The notes beneath the pieces are model-generated. The model saw only the letters and a list, made by a program, of their open reading frames with translations. It did no database searches and had not been told where the DNA came from. Shown here piece after piece: positions 8,131-16,745 of a stretch of 64,000 nt of DNA (position 1 is the first letter of the stretch; the number at the start of each line of letters is the position of its first letter). Source of the stretch: Sphaerisporangium krabiense (GTDB lineage Bacteria; Actinomycetota; Actinomycetes; Streptosporangiales; Streptosporangiaceae). The position numbers were made by a program, and so were the translations under genes. The stretch is from contig NZ_JACHBR010000002.1 in NCBI RefSeq assembly GCF_014200435.1, forward strand, positions 238,501 to 302,500. Reading direction: 5' to 3'.

Positions 8131-9603
8131 TTGTCCCTGACAGAGCAGAGAACCGGCGCCGTCGCGGCGGCGCTGGCCAAAGATCGCCTCGGCGTGCCGT
8201 CGGTGGTCTTCTTCGTCATCTCGGCGGCGGCGCCGCTGACCGTCGTCGCGGGAGTGGTCGGCACCGCCTACGCGGTGACCGGCGTGACCGGGGTGCCGCT
8301 GGCGTTCCTCGTGCTCGGCGCGATCCTCGCCGTGTTCGCCGTCGGCTACGTGACCATGGCCCGCCACGTCGTCAACGCGGGCGCGTTCTACGCCTACACC
8401 GCCCAGGGGCTCGGCCGCCCGCTCGGCGTGGCCACCGCGTGGGTCGCGCTGCTGGCCTACAACGCGTTGCAGGTCGGCCTCTACGGCCTGATCGCCTCGG
8501 CGGCCGACCCGCTGCTCGTCGACTGGTTCGGCGTCAGCCTCGACTGGTGGGTCGTGGCACTGGTCGCCTGGGCGCTGACCGGCGCGCTCGGGCTGACGCG
8601 GGTGGACCTGAACGGCAGGGTGCTGGCGGTGCTGCTGATCGCGGAGATCGCCATCGTCGTCGTGTTCGACATCGCCAACCTGACCCACCCCGCCGCGTCC
8701 GGCTACTCCGCCGAGGGCCTCACCCCCTCCAGCCTGTTCATGCCGGGCCTCGGCGCGCTGATCGCGGTCTGCGTCGCGGCCTTCTCCGGCTTCGAGTCCT
8801 CGGTGGTGTTCTCAGAGGAGAGCAAGGACGCGCGGCGTACGGTGCCGGTCGCCACCTACGTCGCGCTCGCCGTCATCGCGGGGCTCTACGCGGTCTCGTC
8901 CTGGGCGGTGAGCGTGTCGGTGGGGCCGGACCAGGTGGTCGAGGCGTCCAAGAGCCAGGGCACCGCCCTGCTCTTCGACCTGGCCGGGCGGCACCTGGGG
9001 CCGGCCGTGGCCACCGCCGGGTCGGCGCTGTTCGTGACGAGCATCGTGGCGGCGCTCATCGCCTTCCACAACACGATCGCCCGGTACGTCTTCGCCCTCG
9101 GCAGGGAGAGGGTGCTGCCCGCCGTGTTCGGGCGCACCTCCGTGCGCACCGGGGCGCCGTTGATCGGCTCGGTGACGCAGAGCGTCGTCGGGCTGGCCGT
9201 GATCGCCGTCTACGCGTTCGCGGGGCTGGACCCGCTGGTCGACCTGCTGTTCACCAGCGGCGCGTTCGGCGGTTTCGGGGTGCTGCTGCTGCTCGCGGGC
9301 ACGTCGGTGGCGGTGCTGCTGTTCTTCGCCAGGACGCCGGGCACGGAGAACGCCTGGCGCACCAAGGTCGCGCCCGCGGCCGCCGCGGTGCTGCTGTTCG
9401 TCGTGCTCGGACTCGCGCTGACCAACTTCGACGTCGTGCTCGGCGTCGAGCCGTCCTCGCCGCTGCGCTGGATCCTGCCCGGCGCCTACGTGGTCGCCAT
9501 CGCGCTCGGCGTCCTGTGGGGGCTGGCCCTGCGCGCCAGAAGGCCGGACGTCTACGCCCATATAGGGCTGGGGGCCCGGGCGGCGATCGGGGAGGGCAGA
9601 TGA
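8131..9603 (+). CDS. APC-family amino acid permease
   Basis: 490 aa. The TTG at 8131 has AGAAGGAG nine bases upstream; no better start lies before helix 1. About twelve hydrophobic segments follow an N-terminus reading SLTEQRTGAVAAALAKDRLG, with FFVISAAAPLTVVAGV as helix 1 and the helix 6 signature FSGFESSVVFSEESKD, typical of the amino acid/polyamine/organocation superfamily. It would import or exchange amino acids or amines; the substrate is not determinable. It lies 47 bp after the GPP34 gene and ends before a strong bidirectional hairpin. Confidence 0.9.
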   Translation: MSLTEQRTGAVAAALAKDRLGVPSVVFFVISAAAPLTVVAGVVGTAYAVTGVTGVPLAFLVLGAILAVFAVGYVTMARHVVNAGAFYAYTAQGLGRPLGVATAWVALLAYNALQVGLYGLIASAADPLLVDWFGVSLDWWVVALVAWALTGALGLTRVDLNGRVLAVLLIAEIAIVVVFDIANLTHPAASGYSAEGLTPSSLFMPGLGALIAVCVAAFSGFESSVVFSEESKDARRTVPVATYVALAVIAGLYAVSSWAVSVSVGPDQVVEASKSQGTALLFDLAGRHLGPAVATAGSALFVTSIVAALIAFHNTIARYVFALGRERVLPAVFGRTSVRTGAPLIGSVTQSVVGLAVIAVYAFAGLDPLVDLLFTSGAFGGFGVLLLLAGTSVAVLLFFARTPGTENAWRTKVAPAAAAVLLFVVLGLALTNFDVVLGVEPSSPLRWILPGAYVVAIALGVLWGLALRARRPDVYAHIGLGARAAIGEGR

Positions 9604-9645
9604 CCGAGACGGTCCCCCGCACGCCGCCGAAGCCCTGACCGGAGC

Positions 9646-9681
9646 CGCGGTGCGCGTCACACCTTGGTGACGCGCACCGCG
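9646..9681. terminator. Bidirectional terminator between convergent genes
   Basis: A perfect 15-bp inverted repeat, CGCGGTGCGCGTCAC (9646-9660) and GTGACGCGCACCGCG (9667-9681), with a 6-nt loop. It overlaps the last codons of the secreted hydrolase gene on the minus strand and follows the permease on the plus strand. Confidence 0.85.
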
Positions 9682-11693
9682 TCCGCGACGACGTAGCCGG
9701 TCGTGGACGTCCAGCGGCTGACGCCGACCACGTCCCGCGCGCCCGCCGCGAGCGGGAAGACGCCGAGGTCGCGCCACTGGCCGCCGCCGGAGCGCTGGTC
9801 GACGGCGACGACCTGGTTGCCCGAGGCCGTGGCCACGACGTACGGCGTGGCGGAGTTGTAGCCGGGGTCGGCCGGGTACCGCGCCTCGACCCGGTAGGAG
9901 CCCGCCTCCGGCACCGTCACGCGGAACCACGCCGGGTCGCTCGCCGCGACCGGGCTCGCGAACCGGTAGTCCGCGCCGTACCGCTGGGAGGAGTACGCCG
10001 AGGTGCCCCAGGCGGCGCTCGCGGTGAAGCCCGGGTCGGCGTTGTCCACGACCACGCTGAACGGGGCGCCGGTCCCGCTCACCGTACGGCCGGGGCTGGG
10101 CGCGCTCTCGTGGTGGGTGCGGTCCAGGGCCGAGACGTAGTAGGTGTAGGTCCCGGCGGCCGAGGCGGTGGTGTCGGTGAACGAGGCCGCGCGGGTGGTG
10201 GCGAGCAGGTGCCGGGCGTCGGCGAACCGGCACGGGTCCGCGCCGGGGGAGCCGTCCACCCGGTAGACGGCGTAGGAGGCCGTGGCCGTGGAGCCGGGAC
10301 GCCACGCCAGCGCGACGCCGCCCGAGACGCGCGACGCCGAGGTGACCGTCGGCGCCGGGGGCGCGGACGCCGTGCCGTACGCGGGCGCCAGCGCGGGCTT
10401 GGAGTAGTGGTCGGTCACGACGCGGCTCATCGCGCCGATGCGGTCGGCGCGGACGTCCTTGGCGCTGAAGTACACGTCGCCGAGGATCTCCGGGTGCTTG
10501 CGGTTCTCCAGCAGGTGGTTCGTGAGCTCGGCCGGCTGCTGCCAGGCCGGGTCCTGCCCGGAGGCGCCGGCGCGGTAGGCGGCCTGGCCGGCGTAGAGCT
10601 GGACCGCGGTGCCGCGCACGGTCTCCGACCACCAGGCGGCGAGGACGGCGTAGTCCGCGGCGGGGAAGCCGATGTGCCAGTAGATCTGCGGCGCGATGTA
10701 GTCGATCCAGCCCTGCCGTACCCACAGCCGGGTGTCGGCGTAGATGGCGTCGTAGGACTGCAGGCCGGAGGTGCGCGAGCCGAGCGGGTCGGTGGCGGAG
10801 TTGCGCCAGATGCCGAACGGGCTCACGCCGAACCGCACCCACGGCTTGGCCTGGTGGACGCGGCCGCCCAGCTCGCGGACCAGCAGGTCGACGTTGTCGC
10901 GCCGCCAGTCGCCGATGTCGGCGTGGCCGCCGCCGTACTGCTCGAAGGTGGCCTGGTCGGGGATGGTCTCGCCGCTGACCGGATACGGGTAGAAGTAGTC
11001 GTCGAGGTGGACGGCGTCGATGTCGTAGCGGGTCACGGCGTCCATGACGGCGTTCTCGATGAAGCTCCGCACGGCGGGGATGCCGGGGTTGTAGTACATC
11101 TTGCCGCCGTAGGCGAAGCGCCAGCCGGGATTGCGCCGTGCGGGGTGGTCGGCCGCCAGGCGGGCCGGGTCGGTGTGATTGGCGATGCGGTACGGGTTGA
11201 ACCAGGCGTGGAACTCCAGGTCGCGGGCGTGGGCCTCGGCGACCATGAAGGCCAGCGGGTCGTAGCCGGGGTCGGCGCCCTGGGTGCCGGTCAGCCACTC
11301 CGACCACGGCTCGTAGCGGGAGGGCCAGAACGCGTCGGCGGTCGGCCTGACCTGCACGACGACGGCGTTCATGCGGTCGCGGACGGCGAGGTCGAGCACG
11401 GCGCGGAACTCGGCCTGCTGGGCCGCCACGCCGAGCCCGGGGCGGCTCGGCCAGTCGATGTTGGCGACGCTCGCCACCCACATCGCCCGTAGCCCGCGCT
11501 TGGGCGTCGCGGGGTCGGTGGCGCAGGCGGACGTCGTGGCGGCGGCCGGGGGGACGGGGGCGGCGTTCGCGGCGGCCGGGGTGAGGGCGCTGATGAGCAC
11601 CAGGGTGAGCGCCGTCGCGGCGGCGCGGGCGAGGCGCCGGTGGGCGGGGGCTGCGGCGGGCCGCCGGGGGCGGCTCGCTGGGTGGGGGGTCAC
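9657..11693 (-). CDS. Secreted GHL10-type glycoside hydrolase with Fn3-like and golvesin C-terminal domains
   Basis: 678 aa, GTG at 11693. A signal peptide of about 45 residues has Arg-rich start RRPAAAPAHRRLARAA, a hydrophobic core and an ANA cleavage-type end. Residues about 65-390 form a family-10-like hydrolase barrel of the YngK/DUF187 type: GLRAMWVASVANIDWPS, VVQVRPTADAFWPS, EFHAWFNPYRIAN, VHLDDYFYPYP and DYIAPQIYWHIGFP. A fibronectin-III-like segment follows (about 420-520), then a golvesin-type domain beginning FSVVVDNADPGFTAS. It probably acts on cell-wall or extracellular glycans. The final domain is nearly a copy of the one in the divergent amidase at 11877-13397. Confidence 0.88.
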   Translation of the reverse strand: MTPHPASRPRRPAAAPAHRRLARAAATALTLVLISALTPAAANAAPVPPAAATTSACATDPATPKRGLRAMWVASVANIDWPSRPGLGVAAQQAEFRAVLDLAVRDRMNAVVVQVRPTADAFWPSRYEPWSEWLTGTQGADPGYDPLAFMVAEAHARDLEFHAWFNPYRIANHTDPARLAADHPARRNPGWRFAYGGKMYYNPGIPAVRSFIENAVMDAVTRYDIDAVHLDDYFYPYPVSGETIPDQATFEQYGGGHADIGDWRRDNVDLLVRELGGRVHQAKPWVRFGVSPFGIWRNSATDPLGSRTSGLQSYDAIYADTRLWVRQGWIDYIAPQIYWHIGFPAADYAVLAAWWSETVRGTAVQLYAGQAAYRAGASGQDPAWQQPAELTNHLLENRKHPEILGDVYFSAKDVRADRIGAMSRVVTDHYSKPALAPAYGTASAPPAPTVTSASRVSGGVALAWRPGSTATASYAVYRVDGSPGADPCRFADARHLLATTRAASFTDTTASAAGTYTYYVSALDRTHHESAPSPGRTVSGTGAPFSVVVDNADPGFTASAAWGTSAYSSQRYGADYRFASPVAASDPAWFRVTVPEAGSYRVEARYPADPGYNSATPYVVATASGNQVVAVDQRSGGGQWRDLGVFPLAAGARDVVGVSRWTSTTGYVVADAVRVTKV

Positions 11694-11876
11694 GGAGATT
11701 ATCTTCAGCGCCTATCGCGGAGGGCGCAATAGTCTTCAGTGTGTCGGTCAGGTTGATCTTGACCGACGGTCGGGTGGCCGGAAATCTTCGTGCAGGTGAA
11801 AAGTAATGTCAATCATCGACATTGCCCCGAAGATTTTCTACTGTGCAGCCGTCGGCCCCTCCACTGAGGAGTTCTC
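11694..11876. promoter_or_regulatory. Shared promoter region of two divergent secreted cell-wall enzymes
   Basis: 183 bp, unusually AT-rich for the window. It holds an inverted pair GAAATCTTCG (about 11779-11788) and CGAAGATTTT (about 11828-11837), a smaller ATGTC-7 bp-GACAT palindrome near 11807-11823, and further TCTTCAG copies near the hydrolase start. These are candidate operator sites for joint control of both genes; no clear -35/-10 pair can be chosen. Confidence 0.45.
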
Positions 11877-13397
11877 ATGACATCCCCCCACCCCCGGGCG
11901 ATCACGGCGGCCGGCCGCCTGCTCACCGCCCTCCTCGCCTGCTCCCTCCTCGTCCTCGCCGTCAGCCCGGCGCACGCCGCCGCCCCCGTTCCCCTGGCGG
12001 ACGCGTTCGCGCGCGCCGCCGCCGCCCACGAGGTGCCCCGCGACCTGCTCGTCGCCCTCGCCTACTCCGAGACCCACCTCGACGGCCACGGCGGCGAGCC
12101 GAGCGCCGACGGCGGATACGGCGTCATGCACCTCGTCAGCAACCCCACCACCCACACCCTCGAACGCGCGGCGGAGCTCACCGGCCTGCCCGCCGCCACC
12201 CTGCGCGCCGACACCGCGGCCAACGTCCTCGGCGGCGCCGCCGTCCTGCGCGCCCACGCCGACCAGGCCGGCCTCGACGCCGCGGCGCGCCAGGACCTCG
12301 GGCGCTGGTACCCGGCCGTGGCCGCGTACTCCGGCGCCTCGACCCCCGCGGTCGCCCGGCTGTACGCCGACACCGTCTACGAGTTCCTCGGCCGCGGGAT
12401 CAAGGCCGCCGGCGTGACCGTGGCCCCGCGGGAGGTCACCGCCGACCGCGGCGACCACGCCCGCGCGCTCGACCTCAACGCGGCGGCCGCCGCCCCCGAC
12501 TACCCCAACGGGAGCTGGGTCGCGGCCAGTTCCGGCAACTACACCGCGTCCAGCCGTCCGTCGAGCTACGCGATCGACCGGGTCGTCATCCACATCACCC
12601 AGGGCTCGTACGCGGGCACGATCTCGTGGTTCCAGAACCCGAGCGCGCAGGTCTCGGCGCACTACGTGGTCCGCTCCTCCGACGGCGCCGTCACCCAGAT
12701 GGTGCGCGACAAGGACGTCGCCTGGCACGCCGGGAACTGGGGCTACAACACCCGGTCCATCGGCATCGAGCACGAGGGCTACGTCACCGACGCCTCCTGG
12801 TACACCGACGCGATGTACCGGGGCTCGGCGGCGCTGACCCGCTACATCTGCGACAAGTACGGGATCCCCAAGGACCGCGCCCACATCATCGGGCACTCCG
12901 AGGTCCCCGGCGCCACCCACACCGACCCCGGCACGTACTGGAACTGGACCACGTACATGCGGTACGTGACCGGCGGCGGCACCCCCTCCTGGTCGACGAC
13001 CGTCGACAACACCACCGCGGGGCGGTTCACCGCCAGTGCGAACTGGGGCACCTCCAGCTACTCGCCCCAGCGCCAGGGCGCCGACTACCGCTTCGCCGGC
13101 CCCGTCGCGGCCAGCGACCCCGCCTGGTACAAGGCCGCCATCCCCAGCGCGGGCGACTACCGCGTCGAGGTCTGGTACCCCGCAGACCCCGGCTACAACA
13201 GCTCCGCGCCGTACATCGTCGCGGCCTCGGGCGGCAACCAGACCGTCTACGTCGACCAGCGGACCGGAGGCGGGACATGGCGGACCCTCGGCACCTTCGC
13301 CCTCGCCGCCGGCGACCGTGACGTGGTCGCCGTGAGCCGGTGGACCGCGGGCACCGGCCTGCTCATCGCCGACGCGGTGCGGATCTCGCGGGTCTGA
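11877..13397 (+). CDS. Secreted N-acetylmuramoyl-L-alanine amidase with golvesin C-terminal domain
   Basis: 506 aa, ATG at 11877 with GAGGAG upstream. The signal peptide ends near AHAAA (residue about 35). An N-terminal transglycosylase/lysozyme-like helical domain (ALAYSETHLDGHGG, GYGVMHL; residues about 40-170) is followed by an Amidase_2/PGRP zinc domain: VIHITQGSYAGTISWFQNP, SAHYVVRSSDGAVTQMV, DVAWHAGNWGYN, SIGIEHEG and IIGHSEVPGATHTDPG supply the His/His/Lys-or-Tyr site expected for an enzyme cutting the MurNAc-L-Ala bond. The last 130 residues are a golvesin-like domain, probably for surface binding. A terminator with a T tract follows. Confidence 0.92.
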   Translation: MTSPHPRAITAAGRLLTALLACSLLVLAVSPAHAAAPVPLADAFARAAAAHEVPRDLLVALAYSETHLDGHGGEPSADGGYGVMHLVSNPTTHTLERAAELTGLPAATLRADTAANVLGGAAVLRAHADQAGLDAAARQDLGRWYPAVAAYSGASTPAVARLYADTVYEFLGRGIKAAGVTVAPREVTADRGDHARALDLNAAAAAPDYPNGSWVAASSGNYTASSRPSSYAIDRVVIHITQGSYAGTISWFQNPSAQVSAHYVVRSSDGAVTQMVRDKDVAWHAGNWGYNTRSIGIEHEGYVTDASWYTDAMYRGSAALTRYICDKYGIPKDRAHIIGHSEVPGATHTDPGTYWNWTTYMRYVTGGGTPSWSTTVDNTTAGRFTASANWGTSSYSPQRQGADYRFAGPVAASDPAWYKAAIPSAGDYRVEVWYPADPGYNSSAPYIVAASGGNQTVYVDQRTGGGTWRTLGTFALAAGDRDVVAVSRWTAGTGLLIADAVRISRV

Positions 13398-13422
13398 CCG
13401 CGCCCCGCGCACCCTCGAATAC

Positions 13423-13461
13423 GGCACGGCCCACGCCGAACGCGTGGGCCGTGCCTCTTTT
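13423..13461 (+). terminator. Rho-independent terminator after the amidase gene
   Basis: Perfect 14-bp stem GGCACGGCCCACGC (13423-13436) with GCGTGGGCCGTGCC (13442-13455), followed by TCTTTT. This is the most classical intrinsic terminator in the window. Confidence 0.92.
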
Positions 13462-13689
13462 GGGCCCCGGCCCAATACGAGCCGCCGCCGGTTCCCCATT
13501 CCGTGACCGTGCCGGTACCCCGAGTAGCACATACACCATTCGTATCGGTCTCGCCACCCTGTGGTTGACAATTAGTTGCCGTTCGCCTGACAACATGATG
13601 AATCCGAACCCACTAGGCCGGACTCTCGCGATGACTCATAGTTTGTATTGCAAGTCATTGACCAACCCCGCCGAATAAGGGAGACGGAA

Positions 13690-14118
13690 ATGAAGAAGGC
13701 TGGAATCCTCGCGAAGCTCGGTGTCGGCGCCGCCCTGGCGTTCGGTGTGGCCGCCGCGATGGCGCCCGGGGCCCAGGCCGCGGCGCCGTCCTTCTCCGCG
13801 ACGCCGAACACGGGGCTGAGCGACGGTTCCGTCGTCACGGTGTCGGTCTCCGGCGCCGCGGCGAACGAGACCTACAGCATCGCCGAGTGCGCGCACCTGG
13901 CGGCCGGCGTCCTGGCCTGTGACGAGAGCAGCGGTGCTTCGTTCACCACGGACGCGAGCGGTGCCGCGACCTTCCCGGTGACGGTGCGCAAGACCTTCGA
14001 GGGCAAGACCTACGAGGGCACCACCGTCGGCACCGCCGACTGTGCGGTCGACGCCTGCTACCTGGGCGCCGGCAACAACAACCTCGTTCTCGGCGAGGTG
14101 TCGCTCTCCTTCAACTGA
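13690..14118 (+). CDS. Neocarzinostatin-family secreted apoprotein
   Basis: 142 aa; ATG 13690 after GGGAGACGGA. A signal peptide (residues 1-30, ending AQA) leaves a mature protein of 112 aa starting AAPSFSATP. The mature part matches the enediyne chromoprotein carrier fold: SGLSDG-like TGLSDGSVV, VLACDE, RKTFEGKTYEGT and GTADC. Its four Cys are at precursor residues 67, 77, 118 and 123, i.e. mature 37, 47, 88 and 93, the spacing of the two disulfides of neocarzinostatin. Mature residue 78, a chromophore-contacting Phe in neocarzinostatin, is Tyr here, and the Trp after the first Cys pair region is His. In the family it binds and protects a nine-membered enediyne, but stand-alone homologues exist. 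A TTGACA at 13565 could be its -35, without a convincing -10. Confidence 0.93.
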   Translation: MKKAGILAKLGVGAALAFGVAAAMAPGAQAAAPSFSATPNTGLSDGSVVTVSVSGAAANETYSIAECAHLAAGVLACDESSGASFTTDASGAATFPVTVRKTFEGKTYEGTTVGTADCAVDACYLGAGNNNLVLGEVSLSFN

Positions 14119-14171
14119 CCCGCGTGCGGGCAAGGTAACCCGATTCGCGGGTGAGCCCGCGTGGCGAGACC

Positions 14172-14229
14172 GGCCGCGCCGGTCGTGCCGTCCCCATCGT
14201 GGCGGGGAACGGCACGGCCCGGCGCGGCC
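14172..14229. terminator. Large hairpin after the neocarzinostatin-family gene
   Basis: Outer arms GGCCGCGCCGG (14172-14182) and CCGGCGCGGCC (14219-14229) enclose inner complementary arms CGTGCCG and CGGCACG with a GGGG/CCCC core and one bulge. It lies 54 bp after the stop codon and is the likely terminator of the apoprotein transcript. Confidence 0.7.
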
Positions 14230-14412
14230 TCGTCATGTTCCGGGGCGGCGCCGTACGGCCGGAAAATGGAATGCGCCGGTGAATCCGAGCGGTTATGATG
14301 GAGGTGGATGATCTTAGCCTGAGGGGCCGAGCCCCTGGTGAATCGTGAATTTCACGGTGCCGGACAATGGGCTGTGAATAGCCGCTTGGGCCTCTTGTCA
14401 AGGGAGACGGGC

Positions 14413-14955
14413 ATGGACGAGCGGCGTTTGGTGAAGGTTTCCAAATACCTGTCCAGACACCTGCGGCACTCGCCCGGCCGCATCGGCGTCGAGCTGGACG
14501 CCCAGGGCTGGGTGCCCGTCGGCACGCTGCTGGAGGCCGCCGCCGCCCACGGCTTCCCGATCACGCGGGACGAGCTGGAGCGGGTGGTCGCCGAGAACGA
14601 CAAGCGGCGGTACGAGATCGCGGGGGAGCGCATCCGCGCGAGCCAGGGCCACTCGGTGCCCGTGGACCTCGCCCTCCCGCCCGCCGCCCCGCCCCCGTAC
14701 CTCTACCACGGCACCGTCGCCCGCAACGTCGCGGCCATCCGCGCTGAAGGACTCCGGGCGATGAGCCGCCACGACGTCCACCTGTCGCCCGACCGCGAGA
14801 CCGCCGCCCGCGTCGGGGCCAGGCGGGGCACGCCGGTGATCCTCAGCGTCGACGCCGGGGCGATGCGCGCGGCGGGGCACGAGTTCCGGGTCAGCGCCAA
14901 CGGCGTGTGGCTGGTCGCCCACGTGCCGCCCGGCTTCATCCGCTTCCCCGGCTGA
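14413..14955 (+). CDS. kptA: RNA 2'-phosphotransferase KptA/Tpt1
   Basis: 180 aa, ATG at 14413 after AAGGGAG. The family transfers an internal 2'-phosphate from RNA to NAD+, giving ADP-ribose 1''-2'' cyclic phosphate. The N-terminal winged helix reads VSKYLSRHLRHSP with the catalytic Arg-His-Arg set; YLYHGT in the middle and HLSPDRETAARVGARRG in the C-terminal NAD-binding lobe complete the signature. Length matches bacterial members. The physiological substrate in bacteria is unknown, since they lack the tRNA splicing pathway that uses it in fungi. It stands alone between a terminator and the CapA-like gene. Confidence 0.93.
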   Translation: MDERRLVKVSKYLSRHLRHSPGRIGVELDAQGWVPVGTLLEAAAAHGFPITRDELERVVAENDKRRYEIAGERIRASQGHSVPVDLALPPAAPPPYLYHGTVARNVAAIRAEGLRAMSRHDVHLSPDRETAARVGARRGTPVILSVDAGAMRAAGHEFRVSANGVWLVAHVPPGFIRFPG

Positions 14956-14981
14956 GCCGCCCTCCCTCCCGCGGTTCTAGC

Positions 14982-16109
14982 ATGGGAAGGTGTGACGCCG
15001 ATGCCGTGACCGTGGCCCTCTGCGGTGACGTCATGCTCGGCAGGGGCGTCGACCAGATCCTGCCGCACCCCGGCGATCCCGCCCTCCGCGAGCCGTCCGT
15101 CCGCGACGCCCGCGACTACGTCGGCCTCGCCGAGGCCGTGAACGGCGAGATCTCCCGTCCCGTGCCGTTCACCTGGCCGTGGGGCGACGCCCTGCGGGTG
15201 CTGCGCGAGGCCGCCGTGCGGGTGGTCAACCTGGAGACCAGCGTGACGAGCGGCGGCGAGTACTCGCCCGGCAAGGTCATCCACTATCGGATGCACCCCG
15301 CCAACCTGCCCTGCCTGGCGGCGGCCTGGCCGGACGTCTGCGTGCTCGCCAACAACCACGTGCTCGACTTCGGCCGCCACGGCCTCGAGGAGACGCTCGG
15401 CGCCCTCGCCGGCGCGGGCCTGTCCGTGGCGGGCGCCGGGCGCGACGAACGGGCGGCGCGGCGGCCCGCGATCGTCCCCGCGGGCGGGGGCAGGGTGCTC
15501 GTGTACGCCGCCGGCACCGAGTCCAGCGGCGTCCCCGCGGACTGGGCGGCCACCTCCGAGCGCTCCGGCGTCAACCTGCTCCCCGACCTGTCGGAGGCCA
15601 CCGCGGCCGAGATCACCGCCCGCGTGCGGCGGGCCAAGCGGCCCGGCGACATCGCGGTGGTCTCCCTGCACTGGGGGTCGAACTGGGGGTACCACGTCCC
15701 GGCGTGCCGGATCCGCTTCGCGCACATGCTGATCGACGGCGGGGCCGACATCGTGCACGGCCACTCCTCCCACCACCCCCGGCCGTTGGAGGTGTACCAG
15801 GGCAAGCTCGTGCTGTACGGCTGCGGCGACCTCATCGACGACTACGAGGGCATCCCCGGGTACGAGCGGTTCCGCGACGACCTGCGCCTCGTGTACCTGG
15901 CCTCGGTCGACCCGGCGTCCGGCCGGCTGACCGGACTGCGCCTCGTCCCCCTCGCCGCCCGCCGGATGCGCCTGGAACGGGCCGGGGAGCAGGACCGCGC
16001 GTGGCTGCGCCAGGTCCTGGAAGAGATCAGCCGCGAGCTCGGCGAGGAGACCGGGTCGGCGGCGCCGCGGATCGAGACGGAGGGCGGCGATCTGGTCCTG
16101 CGCTGGTGA
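14982..16109 (+). CDS. CapA family protein (metallophosphatase-like fold)
   Basis: About 375 aa from ATG 14982; a GTG at 15006 is an alternative. CapA/PgsA-type proteins are linked to poly-gamma-glutamate or capsule synthesis and adopt a metallophosphatase fold. Signatures in order: VALCGDVMLGRGVD, VVNLETSVTSGG, VCVLANNHVLDFG, VVSLHWGSNWG and HGHSSHHPRP, which provide the Asp, Asn and His metal ligands. There is no signal peptide or transmembrane anchor, unlike membrane-bound CapA, so this is a cytoplasmic-type member. It lies 26 bp after kptA and converges on the HTH gene. Confidence 0.85.
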   Translation: MGRCDADAVTVALCGDVMLGRGVDQILPHPGDPALREPSVRDARDYVGLAEAVNGEISRPVPFTWPWGDALRVLREAAVRVVNLETSVTSGGEYSPGKVIHYRMHPANLPCLAAAWPDVCVLANNHVLDFGRHGLEETLGALAGAGLSVAGAGRDERAARRPAIVPAGGGRVLVYAAGTESSGVPADWAATSERSGVNLLPDLSEATAAEITARVRRAKRPGDIAVVSLHWGSNWGYHVPACRIRFAHMLIDGGADIVHGHSSHHPRPLEVYQGKLVLYGCGDLIDDYEGIPGYERFRDDLRLVYLASVDPASGRLTGLRLVPLAARRMRLERAGEQDRAWLRQVLEEISRELGEETGSAAPRIETEGGDLVLRW

Positions 16110-16133
16110 TCGCCGTGCCGGAAGCCGGGCCGC

Positions 16134-16559
16134 TCAAGCCGGTTCCTCGTCGAGGCCGCCGGCCAGGACGCGGGCGGCGGCCGTGTCGTCGTCGCCCATG
16201 CCCGAGTAGCCGTCGCGCCGGTGGCGCTCGGCCTGGTCGTCGATCCACCGGGTGTGCGCCTCCCAGGCGGCCTGCTTGCTGGTGCCGAGGGCGGCGCCGA
16301 TCTGCGACCAGGAGGCGCCCGCCGCCCGGGCGGCCCGGACGGCGAGCTGGCGGCCGTACCCGGCCTTCCTGGCGATCACCTCGCCGAGGGCGAGCACCTC
16401 CAGGGCCTCCCCGCGGGTGAGGGGCGGAGGGGCGTCGGGGACCGGGAGGTCGTCCTCTCCGGCGGGGGTGGAGAGCGCCTCGCGGGCGCGCAGGTGGTCG
16501 TAGCGGGCGGTGGCGGTGACGAGCGTGAACCGCTTCTCGAGATCTTCGGGAGTGACCAT
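16134..16559 (-). CDS. Small helix-turn-helix protein, hypothetical regulator
   Basis: 141 aa from ATG 16559. An acidic N-terminal half is followed by a predicted HTH: VRAARAAGASWSQIGAALG then TSKQAAWEAHTRW, the pattern of actinobacterial sigma-like or AsnC-like small DNA-binding proteins that recognise their own promoters. The C-terminus is Asp/Glu-rich. No Shine-Dalgarno sequence is present and the upstream promoter places the transcription start near the ATG, so the mRNA is probably leaderless. Confidence 0.7.
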   Translation of the reverse strand: MVTPEDLEKRFTLVTATARYDHLRAREALSTPAGEDDLPVPDAPPPLTRGEALEVLALGEVIARKAGYGRQLAVRAARAAGASWSQIGAALGTSKQAAWEAHTRWIDDQAERHRRDGYSGMGDDDTAAARVLAGGLDEEPA

Positions 16560-16565
16560 GGCCCG

Positions 16566-16607
16566 AGTATGCGCGTCAAGCCATCCTGACGTCAAGACGG
16601 CTTGACG
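16566..16607 (-). promoter_or_regulatory. Promoter with CGTCAAG repeats upstream of the HTH gene
   Basis: On the minus strand TTGACG (16595-16590) and CATACT (16571-16566) are separated by 18 bp and sit 6 bp before the ATG. The motif CGTCAAG occurs at 16574-16580 and 16590-16596 and inverted as CTTGACG at 16601-16607, so the -35 lies within a likely operator array, possibly for autoregulation. Confidence 0.6.
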
Positions 16608-16745
16608 ACACCGCCGTGTCGCCCCGGAGGGCGAGCGGACGGGGGCAGGCGCCCGGATTCGGGAGGGCGAGCGGACGGGAGCGGGCCCCCGGGTTCGGGA
16701 GAGCGGGCCGGTACGGGGCGGGCGAGGTCGTCTGGAGGGCCTGGA

